Positions 33,596 to 44,618 of a DNA stretch of 64,000 nt are shown piece after piece. The DNA comes from Branchiostoma floridae (lineage: Eukaryota; Chordata; Leptocardii; Amphioxiformes; Branchiostomatidae): the NCBI RefSeq assembly GCF_000003815.2, contig NC_049984.1, forward strand, positions 25,965,338 through 26,029,337, in the 5' to 3' direction. Each line of letters starts with the position of its first letter. Positions within the stretch are counted from its first letter, which is position 1. The position numbers and the translations under genes were made by a program. The notes under the pieces were generated by a model. It saw only the letters and a list, made by a program, of their open reading frames with translations. It did not search any database and had not been told where the DNA came from.

Positions 33596-33712
33596 TGCTG
33601 CTGGTGTCCGCGCTGATCAGCGACAACATCAGCCCCGATCAGCTAGATGCTGCGGAAAAACGGCTCGATGTCTTTTGCAAGGCCTTCGAAGCACTGTATG
33701 GTTAGTCGCCTG
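33596..33712 (+). pseudogene. Transposase fragment, second type
   Basis: Reads LLLVSALISDNISPDQLDAA then EKRLDVFCKAFEALYG and a stop. LLV.AL..L....IS..DL..A...L..F...FE.LYG is a block seen in large plant/animal transposases with DUF4218-like parts. A complementary piece of what may be the same family lies at 61127-61311. Confidence 0.45.
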
Positions 33713-33968
33713 ATTACGCATCGATTTATTTGGATCAATTTCATGGGGGGTTAAAAATCATCTTTATTACACACAAGATGAATACATACATGTAAATATT
33801 ACAAGCTAAAAACCTAGGACAGCCCTTTGTCTAGATCTGTTCTCCAGGAGGGCGCAAGGTATTAAAAAGAAGTACAGTGACAAATTAAAATCGTTTAAAA
33901 ACATTAACGTCGCATTTCATAACATTTTTTGGCCCAGATACATCATAAAATTTAGACCCAGATACAAA

Positions 33969-34518
33969 CTAGTTTCTGTAGATAAACAGTCCTGACGTAC
34001 AGTCCCAAGTAGGTGTGTTTCGGGCAAAGTAGATAGCATAGGATGCACAGAGTGCGCACTTTCCCAGTCTACTTTTAAGATGTCTCACTTCACGGTCTTT
34101 GTAGCTGACCGGACAGAGTGACTTCAGCTTTGCAGTGTTCTCGCCGTTAATCCAACCTCTGCTCCCTACTTCAACTGTAACAAGGCTAGCCCTGTAACTA
34201 CTGTGCGAGTTTATTTCATTGATCAGACATTCGTATTTGGCCATTTTTCTGTCCTCGGCATGCTGTGCATTCTGATCAAATGGGACGGTAAGTTCAACCA
34301 AGTTCAGTGTTTGTTTTACAGGATCCTGAATGGTGATGTCTGGTACCAGTGAAGTCGGCAGGATGTCTGGAGGGACTGTTGTGTGCGTTCCCCCATCGAT
34401 GAAGTCCTGGCTCAGATCGCACCTGATTATGGTCTGTGGGTTTGCTTTGGCGTGCCACACTTTGAGGGTGGTGACCAGTTCCCTAAGGACACTGTTATGT
34501 CGCCAGGTGTACCTGTCT
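33969..34518 (-). mobile_element. R2-like retrotransposon, C-terminal part (3' half of split copy)
   Basis: Minus-strand frame from the Kolobok insertion point to a stop at 33969: DRYTWRHNSVLRELVTTLKV then about 165 more residues, including SLVPDITIQDPVKQTLNLVE, LTVPFDQN and VTVEVGSRGW. PD(I/L)...VELTVPF...E..K...Y..L followed by VEVG.RG is the endonuclease-like C-terminus typical of R2-type and related elements. An AATAAA-like tail signal lies further down at about 33757. The frame continues exactly in the piece at 47823-48153. Confidence 0.75.
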
Positions 34519-34522
34519 TTAA
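34519..34522. repeat. Target site duplication TTAA (left)
   Basis: TTAA immediately left of the terminal inverted repeat; the right copy is at 47819-47822. TTAA targets are characteristic of Kolobok and piggyBac; the transposase inside is Kolobok-type. Confidence 0.85.
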
Positions 34523-34974
34523 AGGAGTCCTAAAGTGGGGATGGGAGTGCTATTTTCCGACAAATATTGATTTTAGAAAGTGAAAAATGTATATAACTTG
34601 ACAATATACTATAATAGACCCATTATGCGCCAACTCTGAAATTGATCGGATCCAGGAAAAAATCCCCTTAGTGCCCTCTAAACAATCCCAGAATGCATAG
34701 CGCTACCTGAATGGCGCGCTTCAAGACGCTGCCTTGACGAGGGAAGAGGACTTCAACTTTTGTGCCCTTTTCAAGAACAACGAAAAGGCTTACCAAGGTA
34801 TGCATCTTACAGTGAATTTTATATACGTTTTGAAGGATGTTGAGATCTAACAGGGGGCTGCAATGCTATTTTTATCGGCATGAATACAATTATCTCGGGC
34901 CGTGCATGTTTGTTTATGTCTACGATGTTGCTTCTCTGGCCCACAAAAAGTTACGTTAAAAAAATAATTCCAGG

Positions 34975-36545
34975 GGTGATGTTAAAAAATCATCCCGTTT
35001 TGTATTCTTTGATATCTAACAAACGTTCCACCTTTTTGTTTTGAACATCTCCCCTCATTTATACCGAAAATTTTTACGATGAAGTGAAGTGGCCGTACGC
35101 AAGAAAATGCCCCGTGAATGGGACTCCCGCCATTTTTGTTGTTTATGTTTTGATCGCCTCTTGTCTTACTGCATGCCGAAGTCGCCACAAAAAACGGGAT
35201 AATCCTTGTAAATTTCGGGGAATCGCACTTGAAGTGAGTTACCTTGTATTATTCTTAGATAATTGGACATGTTGGTGTGCTTTTCGATCCTCATTTATGC
35301 CGCCAAATAATTCACGGAAACTTTTGAGAGGTCGGGCATGTTTATTCATGCCGCCTCCGTGCCATGTGCGTGCCACTGTTTTGATCGACAAAATCTACGT
35401 TACAGAAATAATTCCAAAGGTGATGCTAAAAAATCATCCCGTTTTGTATTCTTTGATATCTTACCAACATTCCACCTTTTTGTTTTGAACATTGTCTGTC
35501 ATTTATACCGAAAATTTTCGCGATAAAGTGAACTGGCTTGGGCTGACGTAAGTAATGTCCCGTGGAAGGGACTCCCGCCATTTTTTGTTGTTGTTTTGAT
35601 CGCCTCTTGTCGCATGCCGAAGTCGCCACAAAAAAACGGGATAATCCTTGTAAATTTCGGGGAATCGCACTTGAAGTGAGTTACCTTGTATTATTCTTAG
35701 ATAATCGGACATGTTGGTGTGCTTTTCGATCCTCGTTTATGCCGCCAAATAATTCACGGAAACTTTGGAGAGGTCGGGCATGTTTATATATGCCGCCTCC
35801 GTGCCATGTGCGTGCCTCTGTTTTGATCGACAAAATCTACGTTACAGAAATAATTCCAAAGCTGATGCTAAAAAATCATCCCGTTTTGTATTCTTTGTTA
35901 TCTTACCAACATTCCACCTTTTTGTTTTGAACATTGTCTGTCATTTATACCGAAAAATTTCGCGATAAAGTGAACTGGCTTGGGCTGACGTAAGTAATGT
36001 CCCGTGGAAGGGACTCCCGCCATTTTTTGTTGTTGTTTTGATCGCCTCTTGTGGCATGCCTAAGTCGCCACAAAAAACGGGATAATCCTTGTAAATTTCG
36101 GGGAATCGCACTTGAAGTGAGTTACCTTGTATTATTCTTAGATAATCGGACATGTTGGTGTGCTTTTCGATCCTCGTTTATGCCGCCAAATAATTCACGG
36201 AAACTTTGGAGAGGTCGGGCATGTTTATTCATGCCGCCTCCGTGTCATGTGCGTGCCTCTGTTTTGATCGACAAAATCTACGTTACAGAAATAATTCCAA
36301 CGGTGATGCTAAAAAATCATCCCGTTTTGTATTCGTTGATATCTAACCAACATTCCATCTTTTTGTTTTGAACATTGTCTGTCATTTATACCGAAAAATT
36401 TCACGATAAAGTGAACTGGCTGATGACGTAAGAAAATGCCCCGTGAAAGGGGCTCCCGCCATTTTTGTTGTTTTTGTTTTGATCGCCTCTTACCGCATGC
36501 CGAAACCGCCACATAATTTCACGGGATAATTTCAGTTACTTTCGG
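34975..36545. repeat. ~441-bp satellite units, left block
   Basis: Units beginning GGTGATG(C/T)TAAAAAATC start at 34975, 35419, 35861 and 36302 (spacing 444, 442, 441), highly alike, with a partial last unit. They lie within the Kolobok element near its left end. Each holds the motifs TTTTGATCGCCTCTTG and GACATGTTGGTGTGCTTTTC. No coding function evident. Confidence 0.9.
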
Positions 36546-36715
36546 GAAATCATCATTTTTTGTTCTCTCAACATTAGGCCACATGTCGTTTTAACCTAAA
36601 ATACTTACGCTGATTTGAAGTGTATCTAGCGTTTACATGCATTGGTACACTGAGATGTCAATCATCATTCTTACATTTCATTTTTTTTTAAATCCTTTTA
36701 CAGACATGGAGCGAT

Positions 36716-36760
36716 TGTTGCGGTCATCTGGAAAGAGTCCTGACAAGACGGTACATAGTC
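36716..36760 (+). CDS. Kolobok transposase, exon 1 (start)
   Basis: After acceptor TCCTTTTACAG the first ATG opens MERLLRSSGKSPDKT and ends at ACG|GTACAT in phase 0, which fits exon 2. The donor is not strong, so the start exon is a moderate call. A further 5' untranslated exon near 34700-34795 is possible (donor CCAAG|GTATGC). Confidence 0.5.
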
Positions 36761-37066
36761 CGTTTTTCCTCATTAAAACAATCATCACGTACAAATATGA
36801 GAAACAATGATTGACTGAGATGTTGAAATAAAGACTAGTAACAAACTACAGTAATGCAAATAAGTTGTAGATGTAACGTAATGTTGCTGTTTCCTGTACT
36901 ATATTTTATTTTAGTTAGAAAAGTTAATAATTTCTGAGCATCAAGTCAGGTAAAACATTTTGTTGTTGACCCATATATTGTAATTTACCATACAATTCAC
37001 TACAAATGTATTATGTCAGTGTATGGTCACAAAAAGACTTACAGTAAAATGTATTTTCAACTTCAG

Positions 37067-37277
37067 AAAATTGTCAAAAGCCAGAAGAAACGGCGTATTG
37101 ACGCATGGACAAACAAAGAGACCAGAGCCCTTATCCAGTTCTGCTCCCTGACCTGTGAGGGATGTTGGGATCCCAGAGCATCCCAGGCCTGGCCTATGAT
37201 GAAATGTGCGTCTCCCTTCTGGAGAAAGGCAGTAGAGTATGTAGAGCAGCACGGAGGAACTTCAACTCCACGAACGG
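37067..37277 (+). CDS. Kolobok transposase, exon 2
   Basis: Acceptor TTTTCAACTTCAG, donor ACGAACGG|GTTAGT. Encodes KIVKSQKKRRIDAWTNKETR, ALIQFCSLTCEGCWDPRASQ, AWPMMKCASPFWRKAVEYVE. The W-spaced pattern resembles a Myb/MADF-like DNA-binding trihelix (W.....R..I.F......W.....W......FW..A). Ends in phase 1. Confidence 0.65.
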
Positions 37278-37593
37278 GTTAGTAACAACAGTCTGTTTGA
37301 CTGTTGACTGACTTGCTTATACTGTTATAGAAAACCAGTACTGATTCTTGATATTCCCCTAACCCAGTTGACTTGTGTAGAAGGCGGTTGGAAGTCTGCT
37401 GGCAGTAGCCTCACGGTTGCAAAATATCTGTTATTTCCCTACTGTAATTTCATTGACTACACTCTATTGCATTTACTTGAGCAAGTTTTGCCAGTTTTCT
37501 CTCCATGTATCAACTTAGATTGCAGTTCAGAGACTGTTTATTACAGCATTCCACTCACACTAACATTCCATATTTTACTTTGGTCACTTTCAG

Positions 37594-37667
37594 AATCAGC
37601 CGTCCGAAGTCATGTCGGCAAGCACCTGCGCAAAAGGTTCCCTGGGGGAAGATTGGCAGCAGAGAAA
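37594..37667 (+). CDS. Kolobok transposase, exon 3
   Basis: Acceptor GGTCACTTTCAG, donor GAGAAA|GTATGT. Encodes ESAVRSHVGKHLRKRFPGGR then LAAEK; phase 1 in, phase 0 out, matching both neighbours. Completes the predicted N-terminal DNA-binding region. Confidence 0.65.
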
Positions 37668-37910
37668 GTATGTACTGATAATGTACTATTGTTACGTTAT
37701 GTCATTGTTGTTATTATGGCTACAAATTGGTCATGTTGTGGTTGTGTTGCATTCCATATCCTTATCATCATGGTATAATTATAAGTAAATTCACGAGATT
37801 GGAAATCATGTCCCTGTTCCTGAAAGTGATTTTTCATATAAAATACTGTCAAAGAATTGAATACTCTACTTCTATTTGTAATTTACATATATCCGTCTTA
37901 TTGTTTTCAG

Positions 37911-39281
37911 GAATTTTGTGACCCCGTGCCTAGCTGCAGTGCTGTGCCCAGCCCAGCCCCTGACCCTGCTCTGTCAACCAGCCCCAGTAGGAGTAGTAGA
38001 ACTCTGCCACGCACTGCCCTTTTCAGCCCTAATCCATCAACAAGCCCATCTACACCATACAGCCAGCTTTCAGACAACCTTCTATTCGCCAGTCCAATCA
38101 GCAACGACAGCGGCATTCCACCAAGCAGTTCTTCTATCAACCCTGATCTGTGGATGGATATTTCCGATCCTGTGCCAGGAAAAAAGGATGTGGCGACACA
38201 GACAGGCGAAGACAACAGCATAGGTGGACAGTCAAACCCAGTCAAGGCACACAAATCCCAGACAGTTCAACAGTCAAACCCGAATCAACCACTTCTCCAC
38301 TCAACCCCAGTAAAGGCAAGCCATCTCATGGACCTGGACATGTCATTCACACCATCTTCCACGTGCTCAACCCCAGTAAAGAAAAGAGACCTGTCCTACC
38401 GTCCCGGCTCTGAATCGGAATCTGAATCTGAATGTGAGCTTGTAGATGAAGAATGCCTCCTAGAAGGAAGAAGGTTTATCGTTTTTGGTGAGCAGCTGAA
38501 AGAACTTTTCCAGAAATGTCCTTCATGCGGTGGTCAAACACTACTGGATACAAAAACCAGAGGTTGTGCCGTTTCTATCACGTACACGTGCGAAAACAAC
38601 CACACTGGGACATGGCAGTCACAACCCTATGATAAGGGAAGAGCTCGTGGGAACCTGCTCATTCCATCTGCCATCCTCTTCACTGGCGGGTCCGTATCGA
38701 AATTCATTGACTTTGCGGACTGTCTACAGCTCCAGTTTTTCAGCGAACAACACTTCCACAGCATCCAGCGAACATTCGCCATTCCAGTAGTGAATGAACA
38801 TTACCTTAGCCAGCAAAACATGGCACTCGACTTGTGCAGGGGTGCGCCTATAGATATAATCGGGGATGGAAGATGCGATAGCCCGGGCCACAACGCCAAG
38901 TATATGTCTTACACTCTTATGGAGGAAACCACCGGTCTCATCTTAGCCATGGAACTCATCCAGGTGACTGAAACGGGAACCTCCCAGGCCATGGAGAAGG
39001 AAGGCCTGGATCGATGTCTCGCGTTCTTGACAGACCCGGAAGGAGAGGATATGGAGGTTCAGTGTCTCACAACAGACAGGCACAGGGGAGCTGGTGCCCT
39101 TATGAGGAAGGTGTACAAAGAGATCGAACATCAATTTGACATCTTCCACGTCTGTAAAAATGTGAAAAAGAAGATTTTCGATAAGGCCAAAGGAAGAAAC
39201 TGCGCAGAACTGCTACAGTGGCTCAAATCAATCTGCAACCATCTTTGGTGGGCAGTACAGACCTGTGAGGGGAATGCAGAG
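37911..39281 (+). CDS. Kolobok transposase, exon 4 (catalytic core)
   Basis: 457 codons, phase 0 at both borders (acceptor TTATTGTTTTCAG, donor GCAGAG|GTTTGT). A Ser/Pro-rich linker is followed by CPSCGGQ ... CENNH (zinc-binding pair), the linker TWQSQPYDKGRARGN, then IIGDGRCDSPGHNAKYMSYT with a catalytic Asp candidate, MEKEGLDRCL, CLTTDRHRGAGALMRKVY with the second Asp, HQFDIFHVCKNVKKKI and NHLWWAVQTCEGNA. This order is that of Kolobok transposases (GDGRCDSPG...TTDRH...NHLWW). The third acidic residue should be in the following exon, probably within the assembly gap. Confidence 0.88.
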
Positions 39282-39724
39282 GTTTGTTTATATTTCCTGA
39301 GTTTTAGCTTATCAGATTGTGCACAAACTTGTATTTCTTCATAGTATCTCACATAGGCTGCTTTTCAGATTCCCAGATTCATGGGGTAGTCAAAATGACT
39401 CTTGATATGTGCACTGTAGGCGGAGAGGCACATGTACATGTACTTAGCATGGAAGGTAATCTCATTCTGTGTTTGTAGTCATCTTAGTACAATGCTAAAC
39501 TTTCTCGCAACACAAAGGTACTCACGGATAAAATTTTCCACAAATACTGTCACTTTCTTCAGGATCAAACCTTATTGATTTTGAACTACATGGATGTGGT
39601 CAGTGAATTTTTGTTGAAATCCACTCTCTGCAATATGTGTCATAAACAGACATAAGCATGTTCCAACCAGAGTTTTTGTGTTTTAGCTACTGCCTCTCCC
39701 CGTCTCTTAGTTCACTTCTTTTTT

Positions 39725-39928
39725 NNNNNNNNNNNNNNNNNNNNNNNNNNNNNNNNNNNNNNNNNNNNNNNNNNNNNNNNNNNNNNNNNNNNNNNNNNNN
39801 NNNNNNNNNNNNNNNNNNNNNNNNNNNNNNNNNNNNNNNNNNNNNNNNNNNNNNNNNNNNNNNNNNNNNNNNNNNNNNNNNNNNNNNNNNNNNNNNNNNN
39901 NNNNNNNNNNNNNNNNNNNNNNNNNNNN
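39725..39928. other. Assembly gap (N run)
   Basis: 204 undetermined bases in the Kolobok transposase gene, between exon 4 and the next recognised exon. A conserved exon of the catalytic region is likely hidden here or in the adjoining sequence. Confidence 0.99.
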
Positions 39929-40121
39929 GCGCAGAATGACAAGTACAAGCACACCGGTGGGCATATCCTGTTTTGTTTTGTGTGATATCTGTATCCATAT
40001 TGGTATATTATTACTATTCTTAAATATATAGTTAATTATGCAAATGCTTATAAATGTTATACAATTAACACTTCTCATAATGGGTTTTGATATTGTTTTG
40101 TATCACTTTGTCTTTCTGCAG

Positions 40122-40268
40122 GTGAAGTGGAGGTATACCACAATGTGGTCACCAAGTACGCACCAAAGAGGATCCACTACTCATACAACGGTATGAAGGC
40201 CCGTGTACAGCTCTCCATCATTGACCACAATGAGAACATCGGAAGGAAACAGGCAAAGACCCTGAAAG
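40122..40268 (+). CDS. Kolobok transposase, exon after the gap
   Basis: Acceptor TTGTCTTTCTGCAG, donor CTGAAAG|GTCAGT. Reads EVEVYHNVVTKYAPKRIHYS, YNGMKARVQLSIIDHNENIG, RKQAKTLK. (L/V)E.(F/Y)H..(M/V)..Y.PKR.H..Y..M.AR..L...DHN is the conserved C-terminal block of the family. Ends in phase 1. Confidence 0.8.
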
Positions 40269-40408
40269 GTCAGTGTACTTTACTTTTAGATTTAGTGAAA
40301 AGGTAATTACTATACATGTGTATATTATGTTTGTAAGTAAGTGTATAACGTTACATGCACCAAGTCCTTGCATGTACATAATTTGAATAAAACTGATTTG
40401 TTTCATAG

Positions 40409-40649
40409 GAGACACAATGACCCGACTGGACTGGAGCAAAAAGCAGAAGCGCTATGCTGTAAAGAATGTGTACGAACAGAAGGACTACAGCTTCCGGCAA
40501 AAGCTGATGGCAGACGTCTTGGAAAGGGCACAGAATGGAGAGAAGACTCCAATCCCTCGGAGGCCAGATCTGCCAAAAAACATTGCTCCTGAACCACGAC
40601 CAGACAAGGCTCAAGCCCTGGCAGCTCACAGGTCGAGGTTTCCTGACAG
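40409..40649 (+). CDS. Kolobok transposase, penultimate exon
   Basis: Acceptor TTTGTTTCATAG, donor CCTGACAG|GTGAGT. Reads GDTMTRLDWSKKQKRYAVKN, VYEQKDYSFRQKLMADVLER and a basic Pro-rich stretch to HRSRFPD. It follows the previous exon in phase. W.K....Y.VK...E.K.Y.....LM fits the Kolobok C-terminus. Confidence 0.8.
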
Positions 40650-40833
40650 GTGAGTATTTGTTTCTGTAACATGTGATATTAGCTGCTGTATGATTATCAT
40701 AATTCCCCTCTTTACACTGTCTTCATGCTTCTACACATTACACATGCTTCAATTATTGATAACAATGAATGAGATACAAATTCCTGAATGAATTTGCTTA
40801 TTATAGTAATGAAACACTTATTTCGTTATATAG

Positions 40834-40849
40834 GGGAGGACGTACTTAG
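40834..40849 (+). CDS. Kolobok transposase, possible last exon
   Basis: After acceptor TTATATAG the frame gives only GGRT and a TAG. A neighbouring frame is open longer (GEDVLSRLTQDLESCC), so either the protein ends here or the splice site differs. Confidence 0.3.
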
Positions 40850-41213
40850 CAGACTCACACAGGACCTGGAGAGCTGCTGTGTTATTCTGGGAAAGGTTTG
40901 CTTGTTGAGCCAGTCCTTGACTTCTTTTATTTATTTATTAAACTTTACAGAAAAAGTTCTGCAAGGTGTGGGTAACAGGATATACCTTTACATGACCCAC
41001 ACCTACAGCAACAGTTAAAATCATAACAATGAACAATAGAGAAAGGGCAAATAAAAACAAAGAACTTTACATAGAGGTATTCTAACAAAAAACGGCAAGA
41101 TACGAAACAATACCCAAACGAAACAACAATAAAAGGATCAGATAAACTAAGGTTAACAAACAAATGAGAATGATGTAACTATAGGTTGACCACACATTTA
41201 GATGTGCATCCAA

Positions 41214-44120
41214 TCAGCACTTGGAACAATGGGTCCAAGTGCTTATTAGATAGACATCAAAATGTGTGGCCAAAAGAGAGAAGTAATGATCAATAACGTA
41301 CTGCTTAAAACGATTTGTTGAGAATGTTGGATTTAGCCGAAGTTTTCTAATTTCAGGTGGTAAGGAGTTCCATATGTAGACGATTCTGTTAAAATAGGAG
41401 TACTGAAAGTTTGTAGTGTGACACTTACCAGGGATAAGTTTAGCTTGTGAATGTGCTCTTAAAAGGGGGTGTGGGAGATTTAAAAAGTTGTCAATATTAA
41501 TATCATAAAGTCCTAGTAAGCACTTATATAAAAAACATAGATCAAGTATTTCTCGTCGGTAGGAAAGAGGTAATAGTGAACAATGTATTAATCTCGTCTT
41601 GTAGTCTGCTGTGTAATCATTAAGAATATACTTGGAGGCACGTCTTTGAACTTTTTCGACTGAGGAAATGAGGTTGTGTGTATAGGGTGACCAAACGACA
41701 GAGCAGTACTCAAGTCTGCTTCTGACTAATGTGAGATATAGCATTTTTTTTACATTTACAGGGGCATTGAAACCTACAGATCTTTTTAAAAAGCCGAGAG
41801 CTGAATTTGCTCTCGAAGTGATATTATGTACATGAGAATCGAAAGTTAAATTCCACGTAGCTAATACCCCTAAGTCGGTAAATTCAGGAACAGACTCGAG
41901 GACCGTGTCATTCATTTTGTACGTAAAGTTAATAGGATTTCTAGATCTGCTTATTGTAAGGATTTTACATTTGTTGGGATTAAAATTCATTTGCCAAGTA
42001 TTACTCCAATCGTACATACAATCAATATCTCTCTGGAGTGATACACAATCTAAGACAGTAGAAATTCGTTTGAAACATTTAGAGTCGTCAGCGTAAAGGC
42101 CCATTTTGTTGCTAACTACGGATGGAAGATCGTTGATATATAATAAGAAAAGGAGGGGACCAAGAATTGACCCCTGGGGGACTCCCGATACTACTGGGAG
42201 CCAATCCGAACACGTACCCTCGACCATTACACGTTGCCTCCTACATGAAAGATAACTATGGAACCAGGTAAGTAAATTTGAATGAATACCATACATTTTG
42301 AGCTTATGGACTAACAGCTGGTGAGAAACGCAGTCAAATGCCTTGGAAAAATCCAAATATATGATGTCTACTTGGCCACCTCGATCTAAAATCCCGCCAA
42401 TTTCATGGTAAATTTCAAGGAGCTGTGTCGATGACGATCTGCCCTTGATGAAACCGTGTTGTAACGGATATATCAAGTGCTTTAAATGAGGAAATATACG
42501 ATTAAACAAACACCTTTCCATTATCTTTCCGACAATGCTAAGAAGAGAAATTGGGCGGTAATTTTCTACTAAATCTTTCCGGCCTTTTTTAAAGACAGGA
42601 CAAATATTTGCATCCTTCCACTGCGCAGGAACCCAGCCCTGTCTCAAACTTCTGTTAAACAATGCAGTCAGGTGAGGAGCGATCACATGTGCGCACTCTC
42701 GAAATACAGTAGGTGAAAGTCCATCTGGACCAATTGCCTTGGTGCAATCGAGTATCGACAGTACATTTTGGACTTCTTCAATTGAAAATACAATATTTCC
42801 TAGACATGGATGTTCGAAAGCCACGATTTCAGGCAGACAAAGGGTATCATTAGATAAAGTGAAGACTGAATGAAAGTAATCGTTAAACATGACAGCCTTC
42901 TCTATGGCGGAGCTTGCTTTGGCGCTAGCTGAATTCAAGACGGCCGGAAGGCATTTGGATTTGGTTTTAGATCTAAAAAAAGACCAAAACCTTTTCGGGT
43001 TCGTTTGCACTAGAGGTCCAAGATTGTTCAGAAACGAGTTGTACTTTGTCTTAATGAGTCTTTGAAGATCGTTTCTGAGTTTTCTAAACTTGCTCCAATG
43101 TGAAGGACTGTTAGTTCGTTTGGCTAATCGCCATGCCGTCTTCTTTTTGTTGCGTGCATGTCTGACTTCGCCGTCGAACCAAGGTAATGAAGATGATCGT
43201 TTTACACACATTTTTGGAACACAAAGCTCAACAGATTCGGTAACTTCGAACATCCACCTCTCCCAGACATTGTCAAGATTAACATCATCGTTGATATTGT
43301 GAAGTTTTGATTCTAGATCTAACCTTAGCCTATTAAAGTTACCTCTTTTATAATTATAAACATATCGTTTATCTTCATGCCTTTTGATCTTCCTATTGAT
43401 GATCAAACCAAACTGTAATATAGCATGGTCAGTAGGATACTCTGATGTGACCTGTTCGATTTCTAAACATTTGTCAGGTATGTTAGTCAACACTACATCT
43501 AGCAAATGACCATGACTGTTGGAGATGACATTATTTATCTGAGTAAGAGCGTAGTCATTTAGTAAATCACATAGGCGACTCTCATGTTCGGAGTGGCTTC
43601 CTCCTTTAGACCAATCTATGTTTGGGCAGTTAAGATCACCCATCAGTACTACCTGTCTGTACTCCTTGGAGACACAGCTTAGAATAGAACTCAGATTAGC
43701 ATTAAAGACAGACAAGTCACCACTCGGTGGCCTGTAATACACAATGAGTACAATTTTTTGATGATTTGTGGGATGAATGTCACAAATAAGAACCTCGTCC
43801 ATGGGCTCAAGGTCCTCTCTTCTCTGTGAGAGAATATTAGATTTAACAGCCAACATTACACCACCACCTGTCATTCCAGGCTTGGTGACACTTCTGTCTT
43901 TCCGATGAACGGTGTAGTCCTGGGGCAGAAGCTCCTGGTCGGCTACACACGGAGTTAGCCAGGTTTCAGTCACAGATATGATGTCAGGCTGTACAGTAGC
44001 AACAAGATTTTGAAAGCAAACGAGTTTGTTATATTTCTTGCTAACTGACTTGACACTGCGAGCGTTTAAGTATAGAACATTGAGACATGAAATGTCAGTT
44101 GGGAGAGTCTTTACTCGTTG
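41214..44120 (-). CDS. CR1-like endonuclease and reverse transcriptase
   Basis: Frame open for about 968 codons from just after a TAG at 44121. Endonuclease blocks: LNVLYLNARSVKS, SVTETWLTP, GGGVMLAVKS, VLMGDLNCPNIDW, LLDVVLTN, TDHAILQF, that is the APE-type nuclease with its TETW, GDLN and (S)DH motifs. RT blocks: AIGPDGLSPTVFRE, VFKKGRK and NYRPISLLSIVGKIMER, QHGFIKGRSSSTQL, YLDFSKAFDCVSHQ, SGVPQGSILGPLLFLLYIND and the catalytic LYADD. The thumb region ends with VWSPY ... VQRRA. No disruption was seen, so the enzyme may be active. Clade CR1/L2-like by motif style, not proven. Confidence 0.88.
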   Translation of the reverse strand, partial: QRVKTLPTDISCLNVLYLNARSVKSVSKKYNKLVCFQNLVATVQPDIISVTETWLTPCVADQELLPQDYTVHRKDRSVTKPGMTGGGVMLAVKSNILSQRREDLEPMDEVLICDIHPTNHQKIVLIVYYRPPSGDLSVFNANLSSILSCVSKEYRQVVLMGDLNCPNIDWSKGGSHSEHESRLCDLLNDYALTQINNVISNSHGHLLDVVLTNIPDKCLEIEQVTSEYPTDHAILQFGLIINRKIKRHEDKRYVYNYKRGNFNRLRLDLESKLHNINDDVNLDNVWERWMFEVTESVELCVPKMCVKRSSSLPWFDGEVRHARNKKKTAWRLAKRTNSPSHWSKFRKLRNDLQRLIKTKYNSFLNNLGPLVQTNPKRFWSFFRSKTKSKCLPAVLNSASAKASSAIEKAVMFNDYFHSVFTLSNDTLCLPEIVAFEHPCLGNIVFSIEEVQNVLSILDCTKAIGPDGLSPTVFRECAHVIAPHLTALFNRSLRQGWVPAQWKDANICPVFKKGRKDLVENYRPISLLSIVGKIMERCLFNRIFPHLKHLIYPLQHGFIKGRSSSTQLLEIYHEIGGILDRGGQVDIIYLDFSKAFDCVSHQLLVHKLKMYGIHSNLLTWFHSYLSCRRQRVMVEGTCSDWLPVVSGVPQGSILGPLLFLLYINDLPSVVSNKMGLYADDSKCFKRISTVLDCVSLQRDIDCMYDWSNTWQMNFNPNKCKILTISRSRNPINFTYKMNDTVLESVPEFTDLGVLATWNLTFDSHVHNITSRANSALGFLKRSVGFNAPVNVKKMLYLTLVRSRLEYCSVVWSPYTHNLISSVEKVQRRASKYILNDYTADYKTRLIHCSLLPLSYRREILDLCFLYKCLLGLYDINIDNFLNLPHPLLRAHSQAKLIPGKCHTTNFQYSYFNRIVYIWNSLPPEIRKLRLNPTFSTNRFKQYVIDHYFSLLATHFDVYLISTWTHCSKC

Positions 44121-44618
44121 CTATTCGCCCACCAACGGTCTGGAGTTTGAGTGAGTGGTCGTGGCGCAGTCGCGGACAGTATCACAGGAAACGGTTGAAA
44201 CAGGAGGACTCGTCGCGGGCATGGCCGACAGGGATTCCTCACACGTAGTCCGGAGGTCCAAAGGTGGAACATCGGTGGTGAGTGGAGGGGTGGTTATGTG
44301 GGAAACGGTTTTGGTGTGTAGGTCACGAGCAGGTTTCGGGACTCCTTGACTGACCTGAAATCGTTCTGCGTTCTGTTTTTTAGTTGCCGGATGCGTGCGT
44401 TGTTCGGGTGAGGGGAGCGACCGTTTCCTGTTCCTCAGGTTGTAGCGATCGTTTGAAGGGCGGTAGCTTGGTGCTGTGACGTCGCTGTTGGGATGTGGTT
44501 CCTCAGCCGACATGAGTCTGGAGGCCCTAGACCGCCGCTTATTCCTGTGATTAGAGAGGTGGCGCCTGTCAGCATCAGCAACCGCTGACGGACGCTGATC
44601 TGTGTGTTGAACACGAAT
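44121..44618 (-). CDS. CR1-like ORF1 fragment
   Basis: Basic, Ser/Pro-rich reading ending at TAG 44121-44123: RRHLSNHRNKRRSRASRLMS, then YNLRNRKRSLPSPEQRTHPA. No zinc knuckle, esterase or coiled coil is visible. It lies in the same frame as the RT ORF and is separated from it by this single TAG. The frame continues upstream into host sequence, so the natural start is missing or is the Met of MSAEEPHPNS. Confidence 0.55.
   Translation of the reverse strand: MRVQHTDQRPSAVADADRRHLSNHRNKRRSRASRLMSAEEPHPNSDVTAPSYRPSNDRYNLRNRKRSLPSPEQRTHPATKKQNAERFQVSQGVPKPARDLHTKTVSHITTPPLTTDVPPLDLRTTCEESLSAMPATSPPVSTVSCDTVRDCATTTHSNSRPLVGE

Noticed and set aside
35084-36512. Repeated ORFs of 60-134 codons on both strands within the satellite
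   Set aside because: They recur because the ~441-bp unit recurs; they shift frame between units and show no motif.
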